A DNA stretch of 13,878 nt from JBHIAG01 sp046758465 (GCA_046758465.1 JBHIAG010000056.1:1-13878), one strand, 5' to 3'; positions 1 to 7,136 are shown, counted from the stretch's first letter. A program made the numbers and translations. Notes: generated by a model not told the origin, from the sequence alone.

Positions 1-2
1 TC

Positions 3-89
3 TCAAAACACGAACTGGCATACAAATTCTGGAGCCAAGTGCTGCAATACAGCACAGATCAAAGGTCCCTTGGGTTTGAAGCCCAGTGA
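3..89 (+). CDS. tcmP: three-Cys-motif partner protein TcmP, C-terminal end only
   Basis: Frame 3 is open from the window edge to a TGA at 87-89 and gives 28 residues. They begin SKHELAYKFW and end RSLGFEAQ. The SKH....FW pattern is what I recall from the C-terminus of TcmP-family proteins, which usually sit immediately beside a DUF5131 gene, as here. The rest of the gene lies outside the window. The other two forward frames are also open over much of this stretch, so the call depends on the short motif plus the neighbour. TcmP has no established biochemical role. The stop lies 12 bases before the next ATG and overlaps that gene's ribosome binding site, which suggests co-translation of the pair. 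Confidence 0.6.
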   Translation, partial: SKHELAYKFWSQVLQYSTDQRSLGFEAQ

Positions 90-93
90 GGAG
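88..93 (+). promoter_or_regulatory. ribosome binding site of the DUF5131 gene
   Basis: GAGGAG lies 8 bases before the ATG at 102 and overlaps the TGA stop of the upstream tcmP fragment. This supports ATG 102 as the start and coupling of the two genes. Confidence 0.6.
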
Positions 94-101
94 ATCAGCT
101 G

Positions 102-890
102 ATGGCACAAAAATCTACAATCGAATGGACCGAGGCCACTTGGAATCCGGTCACCGGATGCACAAAAATCAGCCCTGGTTGTGCCCACTGCTACGCTGAC
201 CGTATGGCAAAAAGACTCCAAGCGATGGGCGTATTCCGGTATCGCAATGGGTTCGATGTAACCCTGCAGTCCGACGTCTTGTCCCTGCCTCTGAAGTGGC
301 ATAAACGGCGGCTGATCTTTGTCAACTCCATGAGCGATCTCTTTCATGAGTTTGTCCCGGCTCGATATATTGGACAAGTGTTCGAAGTGATGCGTGAAGC
401 CTACTGGCACACTTTTCAAATTCTTACAAAGCGTAGCAAGCGACTTGTTGAACTCGCTCCAGATCTGCCTTGGCCCCCTAACGTTTGGATGGGGACAAGC
501 GTGGAGTCACCCAAGTACACATGGCGCATATCGGACCTAGTGTCAGTGCCTGCAGCTGTTCGTTTTCTTTCGGTCGAACCCCTGTTGGCTCCTATTCGCA
601 ACCTTCCCCTTGCAGGAATCGATTGGGTGATAGTCGGAGGTGAGTCTGGGCCAAGGTGTCGCCCAGTAGCACCCGACTGGGTTCGTAGTATCCGCGATGA
701 GTGCGTGGTGGCGAGGATACCTTTCTTCTTCAAGCAGTGGGGTGGAACTAGAAAATCTGCGGCTGGCCGCCTGCTTGATGGTCGCTTCTGGAACGAAATA
801 CCACGAGTTGTCAAACGTAGGTGGGCTGAACCGAATACAAGGGCGGAGCACACTGCGGCGCTTCCTCGGAGCCTCGAAGTCCTTGCCTGA
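102..890 (+). CDS. DUF5131 (phage Gp37/Gp68-like) three-Cys-motif protein
   Basis: This 262-residue protein has the hallmark N-terminus of the family: STIEWTEATWNPVTGC at about residues 5-20, then Cys27 and Cys30, giving a Cx6CxxC three-cysteine motif. Later family blocks are FVNSMSDLFH (73-82), LSVEPLL (156-162), GGESGPRCRP (179-188), FFKQWGG (209-215) and LLDGRFWNEIP (224-233). It looks full length, so the gene is probably intact. The family occurs in phages and bacterial accessory regions, and the cysteine cluster resembles that of radical SAM enzymes, but the reaction is unknown. It follows a tcmP end by 12 bases, the usual pairing. Base composition is visibly less GC-rich than the operon downstream, consistent with acquisition by transfer (inference). 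Family assignment is strong; function is not assigned. Confidence 0.9.
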   Translation: MAQKSTIEWTEATWNPVTGCTKISPGCAHCYADRMAKRLQAMGVFRYRNGFDVTLQSDVLSLPLKWHKRRLIFVNSMSDLFHEFVPARYIGQVFEVMREAYWHTFQILTKRSKRLVELAPDLPWPPNVWMGTSVESPKYTWRISDLVSVPAAVRFLSVEPLLAPIRNLPLAGIDWVIVGGESGPRCRPVAPDWVRSIRDECVVARIPFFFKQWGGTRKSAAGRLLDGRFWNEIPRVVKRRWAEPNTRAEHTAALPRSLEVLA

Positions 891-910
891 GCCCATACGG
901 GCGCGCGTGG

Positions 911-916
911 TATACT
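911..916 (+). promoter_or_regulatory. possible -10 element upstream of the SDR operon
   Basis: TATACT in the 89-base gap between the DUF5131 gene and the GTG at 980 resembles a sigma70 -10 box. No convincing -35 lies at 16-18 bases; the nearest T-rich hexamer (TTGCCT, 883-888) is too far, at 22 bases. The element is followed by a GGCGCGCC palindrome at 918-925. Weak call, made because the five-gene cluster needs a promoter here. Confidence 0.25.
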
Positions 917-979
917 CGGCGCGCCTGTCAACTCCCCATGCAAGCTGGCCCCACTACGCGGGGCTGATGTGAACACACT

Positions 980-1765
980 GTGTCTGATCTGAGGGGCCAA
1001 GTCGCGGTGATCACAGGTGCCGGTGGGAACCTGGGTCGGGCGCTGGCCGAGGGTCTGGCGGGCGCGGGAACGTGCGTGGCGCTGGTGGATGTGGGTGCGG
1101 GTTTTCGCGCCGCAGAGCGTCTGGTGCGCGGATTGGGCAGTGGGGCGCTGGCTCTCCGCACCGACATTACTTCAGAAGCACAAGTGCGGCGGAGCTTCCG
1201 GGCGGTGCTACGACGGTGGGGGCGGCTGGACATTCTGATCAACAATGCTGGGATTACGGGTCCCACGGCGCCCGTGGAGAAGGTGGCGCGGCAGGATTGG
1301 GAGCAGGTGCTGGGGGTGAACCTGACCGGTGCATTTCTCTGTGCGCGAGAAGCGGTGCGGGTGATGAAACGCCAGCGCCGCGGCCAGATCCTGCAAATTT
1401 CGTCGGTGGCCGGCAAGATTGCCTATCCGCTGCGCCTGCCCTATGCTTGCTCCAAGTGGGCGCTGATTGGATTCACCCAGACCTTGGCGCAGGAACTCGG
1501 GCCCGACCACATTCGCGTCAACGCGGTTTGCCCGGGCCCGGTGGCGGGGGAGGCCATGGAGCGAATCCTGCGGGCGCGCGCCCGGGCGCTGGGGACGAGT
1601 GCGCGAGCGGTGCGGCGGCGCTACCTGCGGGCGCTGGCGCTGGGGCGGATGGCGACGCCCGCCGATGTGGTGGCGGCGGTGTTGTTTTTGTGCTCGCCGG
1701 CAGCCCGCAACATCACCGGGCAGGCGCTGGACGTGAGTGCGGGCTGGGCGGCGCAGACCATATAG
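980..1765 (+). CDS. SDR family NAD(P)-dependent oxidoreductase
   Basis: This is a classical short-chain dehydrogenase/reductase of 261 residues. It shows the Rossmann glycine motif TGAGGNLG (12-19), an acidic residue after beta-2 (LVD, Asp37) that usually favours NAD(H), NNAG (88-91), the structural Asn in GVNLTGAF (Asn114), and the catalytic Ser142, Tyr155 and Lys159 in YACSK. The C-terminal NITGQALDVSAGW block is also typical. Such enzymes oxidise or reduce alcohols and ketones in the cytoplasm; the substrate cannot be told. The start is GTG at 980 because an in-frame TGA lies at 965 and no ATG intervenes. No clear Shine-Dalgarno precedes it. It heads a five-gene set and is followed after 25 bases by a CMD-like gene, suggesting a linked catabolic or redox role (inference). 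Confidence 0.93.
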   Translation: MSDLRGQVAVITGAGGNLGRALAEGLAGAGTCVALVDVGAGFRAAERLVRGLGSGALALRTDITSEAQVRRSFRAVLRRWGRLDILINNAGITGPTAPVEKVARQDWEQVLGVNLTGAFLCAREAVRVMKRQRRGQILQISSVAGKIAYPLRLPYACSKWALIGFTQTLAQELGPDHIRVNAVCPGPVAGEAMERILRARARALGTSARAVRRRYLRALALGRMATPADVVAAVLFLCSPAARNITGQALDVSAGWAAQTI

Positions 1766-1780
1766 GACGCAGGGAGGCAA

Positions 1781-1785
1781 GGAGG
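1781..1785 (+). promoter_or_regulatory. ribosome binding site of the CMD-like gene
   Basis: GGAGG lies 5 bases before ATG 1791. It favours this start over an upstream in-frame start at 1737, which would overlap the SDR gene by 29 bases. Confidence 0.7.
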
Positions 1786-1790
1786 CAGGG

Positions 1791-2180
1791 ATGAACGGGG
1801 AAAGGTATCGTCGTGGGGCGGCACTGTTCCAGAAGATGGCAGGCCGGCAGGCGGGGGTGATCCGGCGGCGGTGGCGGCGGCTGGCGCCTGATTTTGAGCG
1901 CTATGTGCTAGGCTTCCTGGCGGGCGAGATTTGGACGCGGCCCCGGCTCGACCTGCGCACGCGGAGCTTGATCACCATCGCCGCGCTCGCCGCCACTGGT
2001 CGGCAGCAAGGGCTGGAGCTGAATTTTCTGATGGCGCGCAACAACGGCGTGCGCCGGGAAGAAATTATCGAGGTGCTGCTGCACCTGGCGCCTTACATCG
2101 GCTTCCCGGCGGCCTGGGACGCGCTGACCCAGGCGGCACGCGTCTTTGCCCGCTCGCGCCGGCGGAAGCCGCGACGCTAG
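1791..2180 (+). CDS. carboxymuconolactone decarboxylase family protein
   Basis: This 129-residue protein fits the CMD (AhpD-like) fold. The core RTRSLITIAALAATG (56-70), followed by ARNNGVRREEIIEVLLHLAPYIGFPAAWDAL (82-112), is the standard signature of the gamma-CMD group. Family members decarboxylate gamma-carboxymuconolactone or act as small peroxidase-like proteins. This one has no CxxC pair, so an AhpD-type peroxidase role is unlikely. At the position where gamma-CMD proteins usually carry a His in the (E)LxxH segment it has Asn78, so catalysis by the usual route is doubtful. The N-terminus is unusually rich in Arg (RRRWRR, 25-30) and the C-terminus is basic (RSRRRKPRR). It lies 25 bases after the SDR gene and 40 before lysA. 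The substrate is unknown. Confidence 0.88.
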   Translation: MNGERYRRGAALFQKMAGRQAGVIRRRWRRLAPDFERYVLGFLAGEIWTRPRLDLRTRSLITIAALAATGRQQGLELNFLMARNNGVRREEIIEVLLHLAPYIGFPAAWDALTQAARVFARSRRRKPRR

Positions 2181-2208
2181 AATTGGCGCTGGGCACCAGA
2201 ACTGTTTT

Positions 2209-2213
2209 GAGGA
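2209..2213 (+). promoter_or_regulatory. ribosome binding site of lysA
   Basis: GAGGA lies 7 bases before GTG 2221. It supports GTG 2221 rather than an upstream in-frame start at 2146, which would overlap the CMD gene and add 25 residues with no family resemblance. Confidence 0.6.
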
Positions 2214-2220
2214 TTTGAGG

Positions 2221-3477
2221 GTGACGGGTAAATTTTTCTCCTATCGAGGCGGGACGCTCTGCTGCGAAGGAGTGGCGTTGCCGCGGGTGGCCGCGCGCGT
2301 CTCGACACCCGCCTATGTGTACAGTCGAGCCGCGATCGAAGCCGCGCTCGCGCGCTTCGCGAAGGCCTTTGCCGGGGTGCCACACACGTTGTGCTACTCG
2401 GTGAAGGCAAATTCGAACCTGGCGTTGCTGCGCTTGATCGGGAGACACGGGGCGGGCTTTGACATTGTTTCGGGCGGCGAACTCTTCCGCGTGCTGCGGG
2501 CGGGCTTGCGGGCGCGCCGGGTGGTGTTCTCGGGAGTGGGCAAGACGATGCCAGAGGTGGACTTTGCATTGCGCTCGAAGATTCTTTTCTTTCACGCCGA
2601 GTCGGCCGACGAAGTTGACCTGATCGCGCAGCGCGCTCGCCATCTGCGGCAGCGGGCGCGGGTGGCGCTGCGGGTTAACCCGGACGTAGACCCCGGTACG
2701 CTTCCGCACATCGCGACCGGCCAGCACGACCACAAGTTTGGTGTGCCCTGGGGTGAGGTAGGGGGGCTCGCCCGGCGCGTGCGCGCGGAGCCGTGGCTGG
2801 AGTTGGTGGGCATCGGCAGCCACATCGGGTCGCAAATTACGCGCTTAGCGCCGTTTCAGCGGGCCCTGGAGCGGCTGCGGCGGCTGGCGCACGGGCTGAG
2901 GCAAGAGGGGCTGGCGGTGCGCTACTTGGACATCGGCGGTGGAGTCGGCATTCGCTATCAGCGGGAGAAAATGTTTCCGCTGGCCAAGTATGCCGCCCTG
3001 ATGAAGACCACGGCGCGGGATCTCAACTGTCATCTGATCCTGGAGCCGGGGCGCGCGGTGGTGGCGTCGGCGGGCGTGCTGCTGACGCGAGTACTCGTGC
3101 GGAAGCGGGGGCTGCGGAAAGAATTTCTGGTGGTGGACGCGGGGATGAGCGACCTGTTGCGGCCGGCGCTCTACGGCGCCCGGCACCGCATCCTGCCAGT
3201 CAACGGGTCCGGGGGCGCAGTGAGCGTAGTGGACATTGTGGGGCCGCTCTGCGAAACTGCTGACTCGTTCGCGCAGAATATGCGGCTGCCGCGGCTGGGG
3301 CCGGGGGCCTTGCTGGCGCTGTGCGACGTCGGGGCGTACGGGTTCGCGTTGGCATCGAACTACAACTCGCGGCCGCGGCCAGCGGAAGTGTTGGTTGCCG
3401 GCGAACGGTTCCGGACGATTCGGGCCCGGGAGAGCTGGGAAGACCTGGTGCGGCCCGAAGCTAGGAGACGAAGCTAG
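2221..3477 (+). CDS. lysA: diaminopimelate decarboxylase
   Basis: LysA is a PLP enzyme that decarboxylates meso-diaminopimelate to L-lysine, the last step of lysine synthesis, in the cytoplasm. From GTG 2221 the protein has 418 residues, the usual length. It has the alanine racemase-type PLP barrel with the cofactor lysine in YSVKANSN (Lys62), the GAGFDIVSGGEL block (78-88), HIGSQI (201-206), the phosphate-binding GGG (239-241) and EPGR (275-278). The C-terminal barrel has the inter-subunit catalytic Cys in GPLCETAD (Cys344; the common form is CESGD), then CDVGAYGFALASNYNSRPRP (368-387). All key residues are present. The HIGSQI and CE..D motifs favour LysA over ornithine or carboxynorspermidine decarboxylases. 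It sits mid-operon without other lysine genes in view, which is common in bacteria with scattered pathways. Confidence 0.95.
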   Translation: MTGKFFSYRGGTLCCEGVALPRVAARVSTPAYVYSRAAIEAALARFAKAFAGVPHTLCYSVKANSNLALLRLIGRHGAGFDIVSGGELFRVLRAGLRARRVVFSGVGKTMPEVDFALRSKILFFHAESADEVDLIAQRARHLRQRARVALRVNPDVDPGTLPHIATGQHDHKFGVPWGEVGGLARRVRAEPWLELVGIGSHIGSQITRLAPFQRALERLRRLAHGLRQEGLAVRYLDIGGGVGIRYQREKMFPLAKYAALMKTTARDLNCHLILEPGRAVVASAGVLLTRVLVRKRGLRKEFLVVDAGMSDLLRPALYGARHRILPVNGSGGAVSVVDIVGPLCETADSFAQNMRLPRLGPGALLALCDVGAYGFALASNYNSRPRPAEVLVAGERFRTIRARESWEDLVRPEARRRS

Positions 3478-3524
3478 CGCGGTCATCCCGCTCTCCGGCG
3501 ATAATGTCGTACCATAAGGCAAAC

Positions 3525-3531
3525 AGGAGGT
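3525..3531 (+). promoter_or_regulatory. strong ribosome binding site of the DUF1059 gene
   Basis: AGGAGGT is a near-perfect Shine-Dalgarno 5 bases before ATG 3537. It rules out an in-frame ATG at 3504, which lacks such a site. It is the strongest ribosome binding site in the cluster, suggesting this small protein is made at a higher level than its neighbours. Confidence 0.75.
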
Positions 3532-3536
3532 GCTCA

Positions 3537-3713
3537 ATGGCAAAACTACTCTGCTGTCGGGAAGTTGGTGTGGACTGTGACTTTGAGGCCCGTGGGGAAA
3601 CCGAGGAGGAGATTTTGAAAAAGGTTGCTGCGCACGCGCAGGCAGTGCACAATATGAAGGAAATTCCCGAAGACCTCCTCAAGAAAGTGCGCGCAACCAT
3701 TCGCAACGAGTAG
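3537..3713 (+). CDS. DUF1059 domain-containing small protein
   Basis: This 58-residue protein is a whole DUF1059 domain: it begins MAKLLCCREVGVDCDFEARG, continues with the acidic ETEEEILKKVAAHA helix (21-34) and ends EIPEDLLKKVRATIRNE. Cys6, Cys7 and Cys14 sit in the N-terminal strand-like part. Members are small, soluble and of unknown function. They are common in Acidobacteria, Actinobacteria and archaea. It lies 59 bases after lysA and 34 before the glycosyltransferase gene, in the same direction. Confidence 0.9.
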   Translation: MAKLLCCREVGVDCDFEARGETEEEILKKVAAHAQAVHNMKEIPEDLLKKVRATIRNE

Positions 3714-3747
3714 CCAGCGCGGAAAGCCCGAGCAGACCTGACAGACC

Positions 3748-4965
3748 GTGAGAGTCCTGCTGACCAACACCGGCCCCTGGGGAACGGGCAGCGCGGTCGT
3801 GGCCGAAGCGGTGCTGCAAGAACTGCGGCGCCGGGGCCATCGGGCGGCCCTGTTCTTTCCCGACGCGCAGTTCGAGACACCCGAGAAGAAACACTACTAT
3901 TCCAAGCCCCACCTCTACCGGGTGTGGCGCTTCCCGGTGGAGGGGGACGGGCGCGTGCTTAAAACCTTCCCCTTGATGATCACCGACCCGCACCCGCGCA
4001 ACTTTCCCAGGGCGTGCACGTTCCGTGACCTCTCGGACGAGTTGCTGGCCTTCTATTTCCAGCAGGCGCGGCGGGAACTGGAGCAGGTGATCGACTGGTT
4101 CCGCCCGGACATCGTGGAATGCCACCACATCTGGTCCCTAGGGCACCTGATGCGCGAACTCGGGCTGCCCTACGTGGTGGTGGCGCACCACAGCGACCAG
4201 TTGGGCTACCGCTACGATCTTCGCATGCACCCCTATGCCAACCGGGCGGCCGCCGGAGCGCGCTGGATCTTTGCCATCTCGGAGTTCGTGGAGAGGGAGG
4301 TGCTGACTCTCTACGCCGGTGTGCCGCGGGAGAAGGTGGTAATCCTCGAGAATGGTTACAACCAGCGCATCTTTCGTCCGAAACGAGTCAGCCGGGCGCG
4401 GGTGTTGCAGCAGCTGGGCGTGGACGACACCCCGGGACTGCCCACCATCACCTTTTCGGGCAAGATTTCCCACACGAAGGGGGTGGACACCCTGCTGCGG
4501 GCGAACCGGCTGGTGCAGCGGGAGCGGAAGGCGCTGCTGCTCTTGCTGGGCGCGGGGCGGCTGGAGGAGCAATTTAGCGCCGAGGAGCGGAGGGAGTTCC
4601 ACCTCGAGAACGTGCGGCTGGTCGGCCACCAGCCGCAGACAGTGCTGGCCAACCTGCACAACCTGGCCACGGTGAGCGTACTGCCCTCGCGCTCGGAGGG
4701 CTTTGGGATTGCGGCGCTGGAGGCGATGGGCTGCGGGACGCCGGTGGTGGCAACGCGTTCAGGCGGGCCGGAAACCTTCGTGGTCGGGGGGACGGTGCCG
4801 GTGGGAGATGTCGCAGCGCTGGCGGCAGCCCTGCTGCGGATACTCAGCTTGAGCCCGCGCCCTGCCCGGGAGCTACGGCGGGCAGCCCTCAAGAAGGCAC
4901 ACCACTATTCCTGGCGCGAGATCGTTGCGCGACGGCTGCACTACTTCCAGCAAGCGCTGAAGTAA
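3748..4965 (+). CDS. glycosyltransferase, GT4-type (group 1)
   Basis: This 405-residue protein has two Rossmann-like domains (GT-B fold). The N-terminal acceptor domain starts MRVLLTNTGPWGTGSAVVAE. The C-terminal donor domain has FSGKISHTKGVDTLL (236-250, basic residues that normally contact the nucleotide-sugar phosphates), LLLLGAGRLEE (264-274) and the retaining-GT EX7E motif, SEGFGIAALEAMGCGTPVVAT (Glu317 and Glu325). It should transfer a sugar from a nucleotide donor to an unknown acceptor, acting in the cytoplasm or at the inner membrane face. No transmembrane segment is visible. The start is GTG 3748, chosen because the beta-1 strand follows at once; no good Shine-Dalgarno precedes it. 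It is the last gene of the cluster; acceptor and donor cannot be predicted. Confidence 0.9.
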   Translation: MRVLLTNTGPWGTGSAVVAEAVLQELRRRGHRAALFFPDAQFETPEKKHYYSKPHLYRVWRFPVEGDGRVLKTFPLMITDPHPRNFPRACTFRDLSDELLAFYFQQARRELEQVIDWFRPDIVECHHIWSLGHLMRELGLPYVVVAHHSDQLGYRYDLRMHPYANRAAAGARWIFAISEFVEREVLTLYAGVPREKVVILENGYNQRIFRPKRVSRARVLQQLGVDDTPGLPTITFSGKISHTKGVDTLLRANRLVQRERKALLLLLGAGRLEEQFSAEERREFHLENVRLVGHQPQTVLANLHNLATVSVLPSRSEGFGIAALEAMGCGTPVVATRSGGPETFVVGGTVPVGDVAALAAALLRILSLSPRPARELRRAALKKAHHYSWREIVARRLHYFQQALK

Positions 4966-5025
4966 TATCTGGGGGCGCTCGGCCGCTGGGGGCAAGTCCA
5001 GCCGAATGACCTCAGATGCTAAAGC

Positions 5026-5040
5026 CCAGAATTTTTCTGG
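5026..5040. repeat. small 6-bp hairpin
   Basis: CCAGAA and TTCTGG are separated by TTT. It lies 61 bases after the glycosyltransferase stop and just ahead of the larger nested palindrome. It is not followed by a T-run, so it is not a typical terminator. Confidence 0.4.
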
Positions 5041-5049
5041 CGAGGAAAC

Positions 5050-5116
5050 GGCGGGGTTTCCCGCAGAGTACGCGGGATCTCCGCCCCGAAGCTTCGGGGC
5101 TCCGAGAAACCCCGCC
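5050..5116. repeat. nested inverted-repeat element (three-way-junction type)
   Basis: Outer 11-base arms GGCGGGGTTTC (5050-5060) and GAAACCCCGCC (5106-5116) pair perfectly. They enclose two inner hairpins: CCGC/GCGG (5061-5064 with 5072-5075) and a perfect 18-base palindrome GCCCCGAAGCTTCGGGGC (5083-5100). The whole can fold as a stem with two side hairpins. It resembles dispersed REP/BIME-like intergenic repeats. It sits alone in the 272-base spacer between the glycosyltransferase and hydrolase genes. It may act in mRNA stabilisation or as a weak transcription barrier, or simply be a non-autonomous repeat (inference). Confidence 0.75.
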
Positions 5117-5194
5117 CTGCCAAAACGTTCTCAGCGGCCCGCCGGGGGCGGAGGCAACGCATTGCAGGGATGCGGATGAGGGGAGCAGAGTTTG

Positions 5195-5218
5195 CAAAGT
5201 TTTTCTGTTGAAACTTTG
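5195..5218 (+). promoter_or_regulatory. leader hairpin before the serine hydrolase gene
   Basis: CAAAGTTT (5195-5202) and AAACTTTG (5211-5218) form a perfect 8-bp stem with an 8-base loop. It ends 9 bases before the ribosome binding site of the gene starting at 5238. In mRNA it would lie in the 5' leader and could affect translation or stability. No promoter placing it in the leader was identified, so the role is a guess. Confidence 0.35.
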
Positions 5219-5227
5219 GGCGGGCGA

Positions 5228-5233
5228 AGGAGG
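5228..5233 (+). promoter_or_regulatory. ribosome binding site of the serine hydrolase gene
   Basis: AGGAGG lies 4 bases before ATG 5238. It decides the start: the frame is open back to 5016, but only ATG 5238 has this site and directly begins a signal peptide. Confidence 0.75.
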
Positions 5234-5237
5234 GGAC

Positions 5238-7136
5238 ATGCGTAGGTTCTCCGTGGGGCTTTTAGTTTTCTCCCTTGTATGTACGCTGCTGGTCGGGATA
5301 GCCAGCGCACAGTCGGGAAGCTTCGGGGCGACACCAAGCAGCGCGTCGGCTACTGCATCTCCCGCAAGCACTGCTTCTGCTGGGTCTTTGGCCGAGGCGT
5401 CGGCCGCGCAAACGAGTCTCGAAGGGCTGGACGAATTTATCGTCGCGGTGATGAAGGAGTGGAAGGTGCCCGGGCTGGCCATCGCCATCGTCAAAGACGG
5501 GGAGGTGATTCACGCCCAGGGCTACGGCTTGCGCGACGTAGAGAGGCAGCTTCCAGTCACGCCGCAGACCTTGTTCGCCATCGGGTCAATCACGAAGTCG
5601 TTCACCGTCACCGTGCTGGGGATGCTGGCGGACGACGGCAAGCTCGACTGGGACAAGCCGGTGCGCACCTACCTGCCTGACTTCCGGCTCTACGACGCGG
5701 TGGCCAGCGAGCACATGACGCCGCGCGACCTGGTCACCCACCGCTCCGGGCTGCCGCGCCACGACGGTCTCTGGTACGGCTCCAACTTTGCCCGCAAGGA
5801 GATGTACAAACGCCTCCGCTATCTCAAGCCGAGCAAGGAGTTCCGCAGCACCTGGCAGTACCAGAACCTAATGTTCATGACGGCGGGCTACCTGGCCGGC
5901 CAGCTTGCCGGGATGAAGTGGGAAGAGCTGGTGCGGCAGAAAATCTTCCAGCCGCTGGGCATGACCCGCTCTAACCTTTCCGTGAACGACTCACAGAAGG
6001 CCGACGACTTTGCTCTGCCCTACCGCAAGGTGAAGGAGGAGGTCAAGAAGGTTGCGTTCCGAAACATTGACGAGGTGGGCCCGGCGGGCTCGATCAACTC
6101 GAACGTGGCGGAGATGATCCGCTACGTCCAGTTCCACATCAACCAGGGCAAGCGCGGCGAGCAGCAGCTGCTTTCGAAGGGCAATGCGCGGCAGATGCAG
6201 ACGCCGCAGATGGTCATCCCTGGAACCATCCGCTACGACGAGCTCGGGCACGCCAGCTACGGCATGGGACTGGTCATTTCCACCTACCGGGGTCAGAAGC
6301 TGGTTTCGCACGGGGGCGGGATTGACGGCTTCATCTCGCTGCTCTCCTTCATGCCGCGGAAGAAGATGGGGATGATCGTGCTGACCAACCTGTCGGGCAA
6401 CAACCCGGTGCCCACCATCGTTACCCGCAACGTCTATGACCGGCTGCTGGGCTTAGAGGAAGTGGATTGGGTCGGCCGCATCAAGGAACAGCAGGAGAAA
6501 GCCAGAAAGGCGCGCGCGGAAGCCAAAAAGAAGCGCTACACGGCGCGCAAGGAGGGCACCTCAGCGTCGCACGCGCTGGCCGACTACGCGGGCCGCTACG
6601 CGCACCCCGGCTATGGCGTGGTCAACATCGCAGTGGAGGGTGCTGAGCTCCAAGCCACCTTCAACAGCAACCTGATCGCTCCCCTCAAGCACTTCCACTA
6701 CGACATCTTCGAATTCCCCGAAGACCCCCTGAATCCGCTGGAAGGGCGGAAAGTCACCTTCTTCTACAACAAGAAGGGCGACATTGACCGCGTGGCTATT
6801 CCGCTCGAACCCAATGTCAGCGACATCATCTTCACCCGGATGGCTGACGAGGCAATGAAGCAGAGGAGCTTTCTCGAGGCCTTTGTCGGCGAGTACGAAC
6901 TCGGGCCCCGGAGCGTGACGGTTGCGCTCACGGGTGCGGACACACTCACGCTCACCGTGCCGGGCCAGCCGACGTATGAACTGGCTCCCACCCGGGGTAC
7001 GTCGTTCGACATCAAGGGCCTGACAGGGTTCAGCGTGGAATTCAAGAAGGATGCTGCGGGTGCGGTGAGCGAGTTGGTCTTCTACCAGCCCAACGGGACG
7101 TTTGTGGCGAAGAAGAAGCCGGCCGCCGCCAAGTAA
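5238..7136 (+). CDS. exported serine hydrolase, class C beta-lactamase/PBP fold, with DUF3471-like C-terminal region
   Basis: This 632-residue protein has a clear signal peptide (MRRFSVGLLV, then a hydrophobic core, cleavage likely after ASA at 22-24), so it acts in the periplasm or outside. A low-complexity Ala/Ser/Thr linker (28-60) follows. The catalytic domain (about 62-405) has all three beta-lactamase-family motifs: SITK (nucleophile Ser117, Lys120), YQN (208-210) and HGG (358-360, in the KTG position). A charged linker (about 415-440, rich in Lys, Ala and Glu) leads to a DUF3471-like domain (about 445-535) and a second small beta domain (about 545-625). Relatives are esterases, D-aminopeptidases or peptidase-like enzymes; true beta-lactamase activity is not implied. 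It is probably transcribed alone: 272 bases separate it from the gene before it. The substrate is unknown. Confidence 0.92.
   Translation: MRRFSVGLLVFSLVCTLLVGIASAQSGSFGATPSSASATASPASTASAGSLAEASAAQTSLEGLDEFIVAVMKEWKVPGLAIAIVKDGEVIHAQGYGLRDVERQLPVTPQTLFAIGSITKSFTVTVLGMLADDGKLDWDKPVRTYLPDFRLYDAVASEHMTPRDLVTHRSGLPRHDGLWYGSNFARKEMYKRLRYLKPSKEFRSTWQYQNLMFMTAGYLAGQLAGMKWEELVRQKIFQPLGMTRSNLSVNDSQKADDFALPYRKVKEEVKKVAFRNIDEVGPAGSINSNVAEMIRYVQFHINQGKRGEQQLLSKGNARQMQTPQMVIPGTIRYDELGHASYGMGLVISTYRGQKLVSHGGGIDGFISLLSFMPRKKMGMIVLTNLSGNNPVPTIVTRNVYDRLLGLEEVDWVGRIKEQQEKARKARAEAKKKRYTARKEGTSASHALADYAGRYAHPGYGVVNIAVEGAELQATFNSNLIAPLKHFHYDIFEFPEDPLNPLEGRKVTFFYNKKGDIDRVAIPLEPNVSDIIFTRMADEAMKQRSFLEAFVGEYELGPRSVTVALTGADTLTLTVPGQPTYELAPTRGTSFDIKGLTGFSVEFKKDAAGAVSELVFYQPNGTFVAKKKPAAAK

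Noticed and set aside
1072..1794. Long alternative frame over the SDR gene
   Set aside because: It is Gly/Ala/Arg-rich low-complexity translation without motifs, while the other frame carries all SDR motifs.
4138..4659. 173-codon - strand frame within the glycosyltransferase gene
   Set aside because: It is antisense to a gene with clear GT4 motifs and shows His/Gln/Leu-rich shadow composition.
5016..5237. N-terminal extension of the serine hydrolase frame to ATG 5016
   Set aside because: It would translate the nested palindrome, has no ribosome binding site, and would bury the clear signal peptide that starts at 5238.
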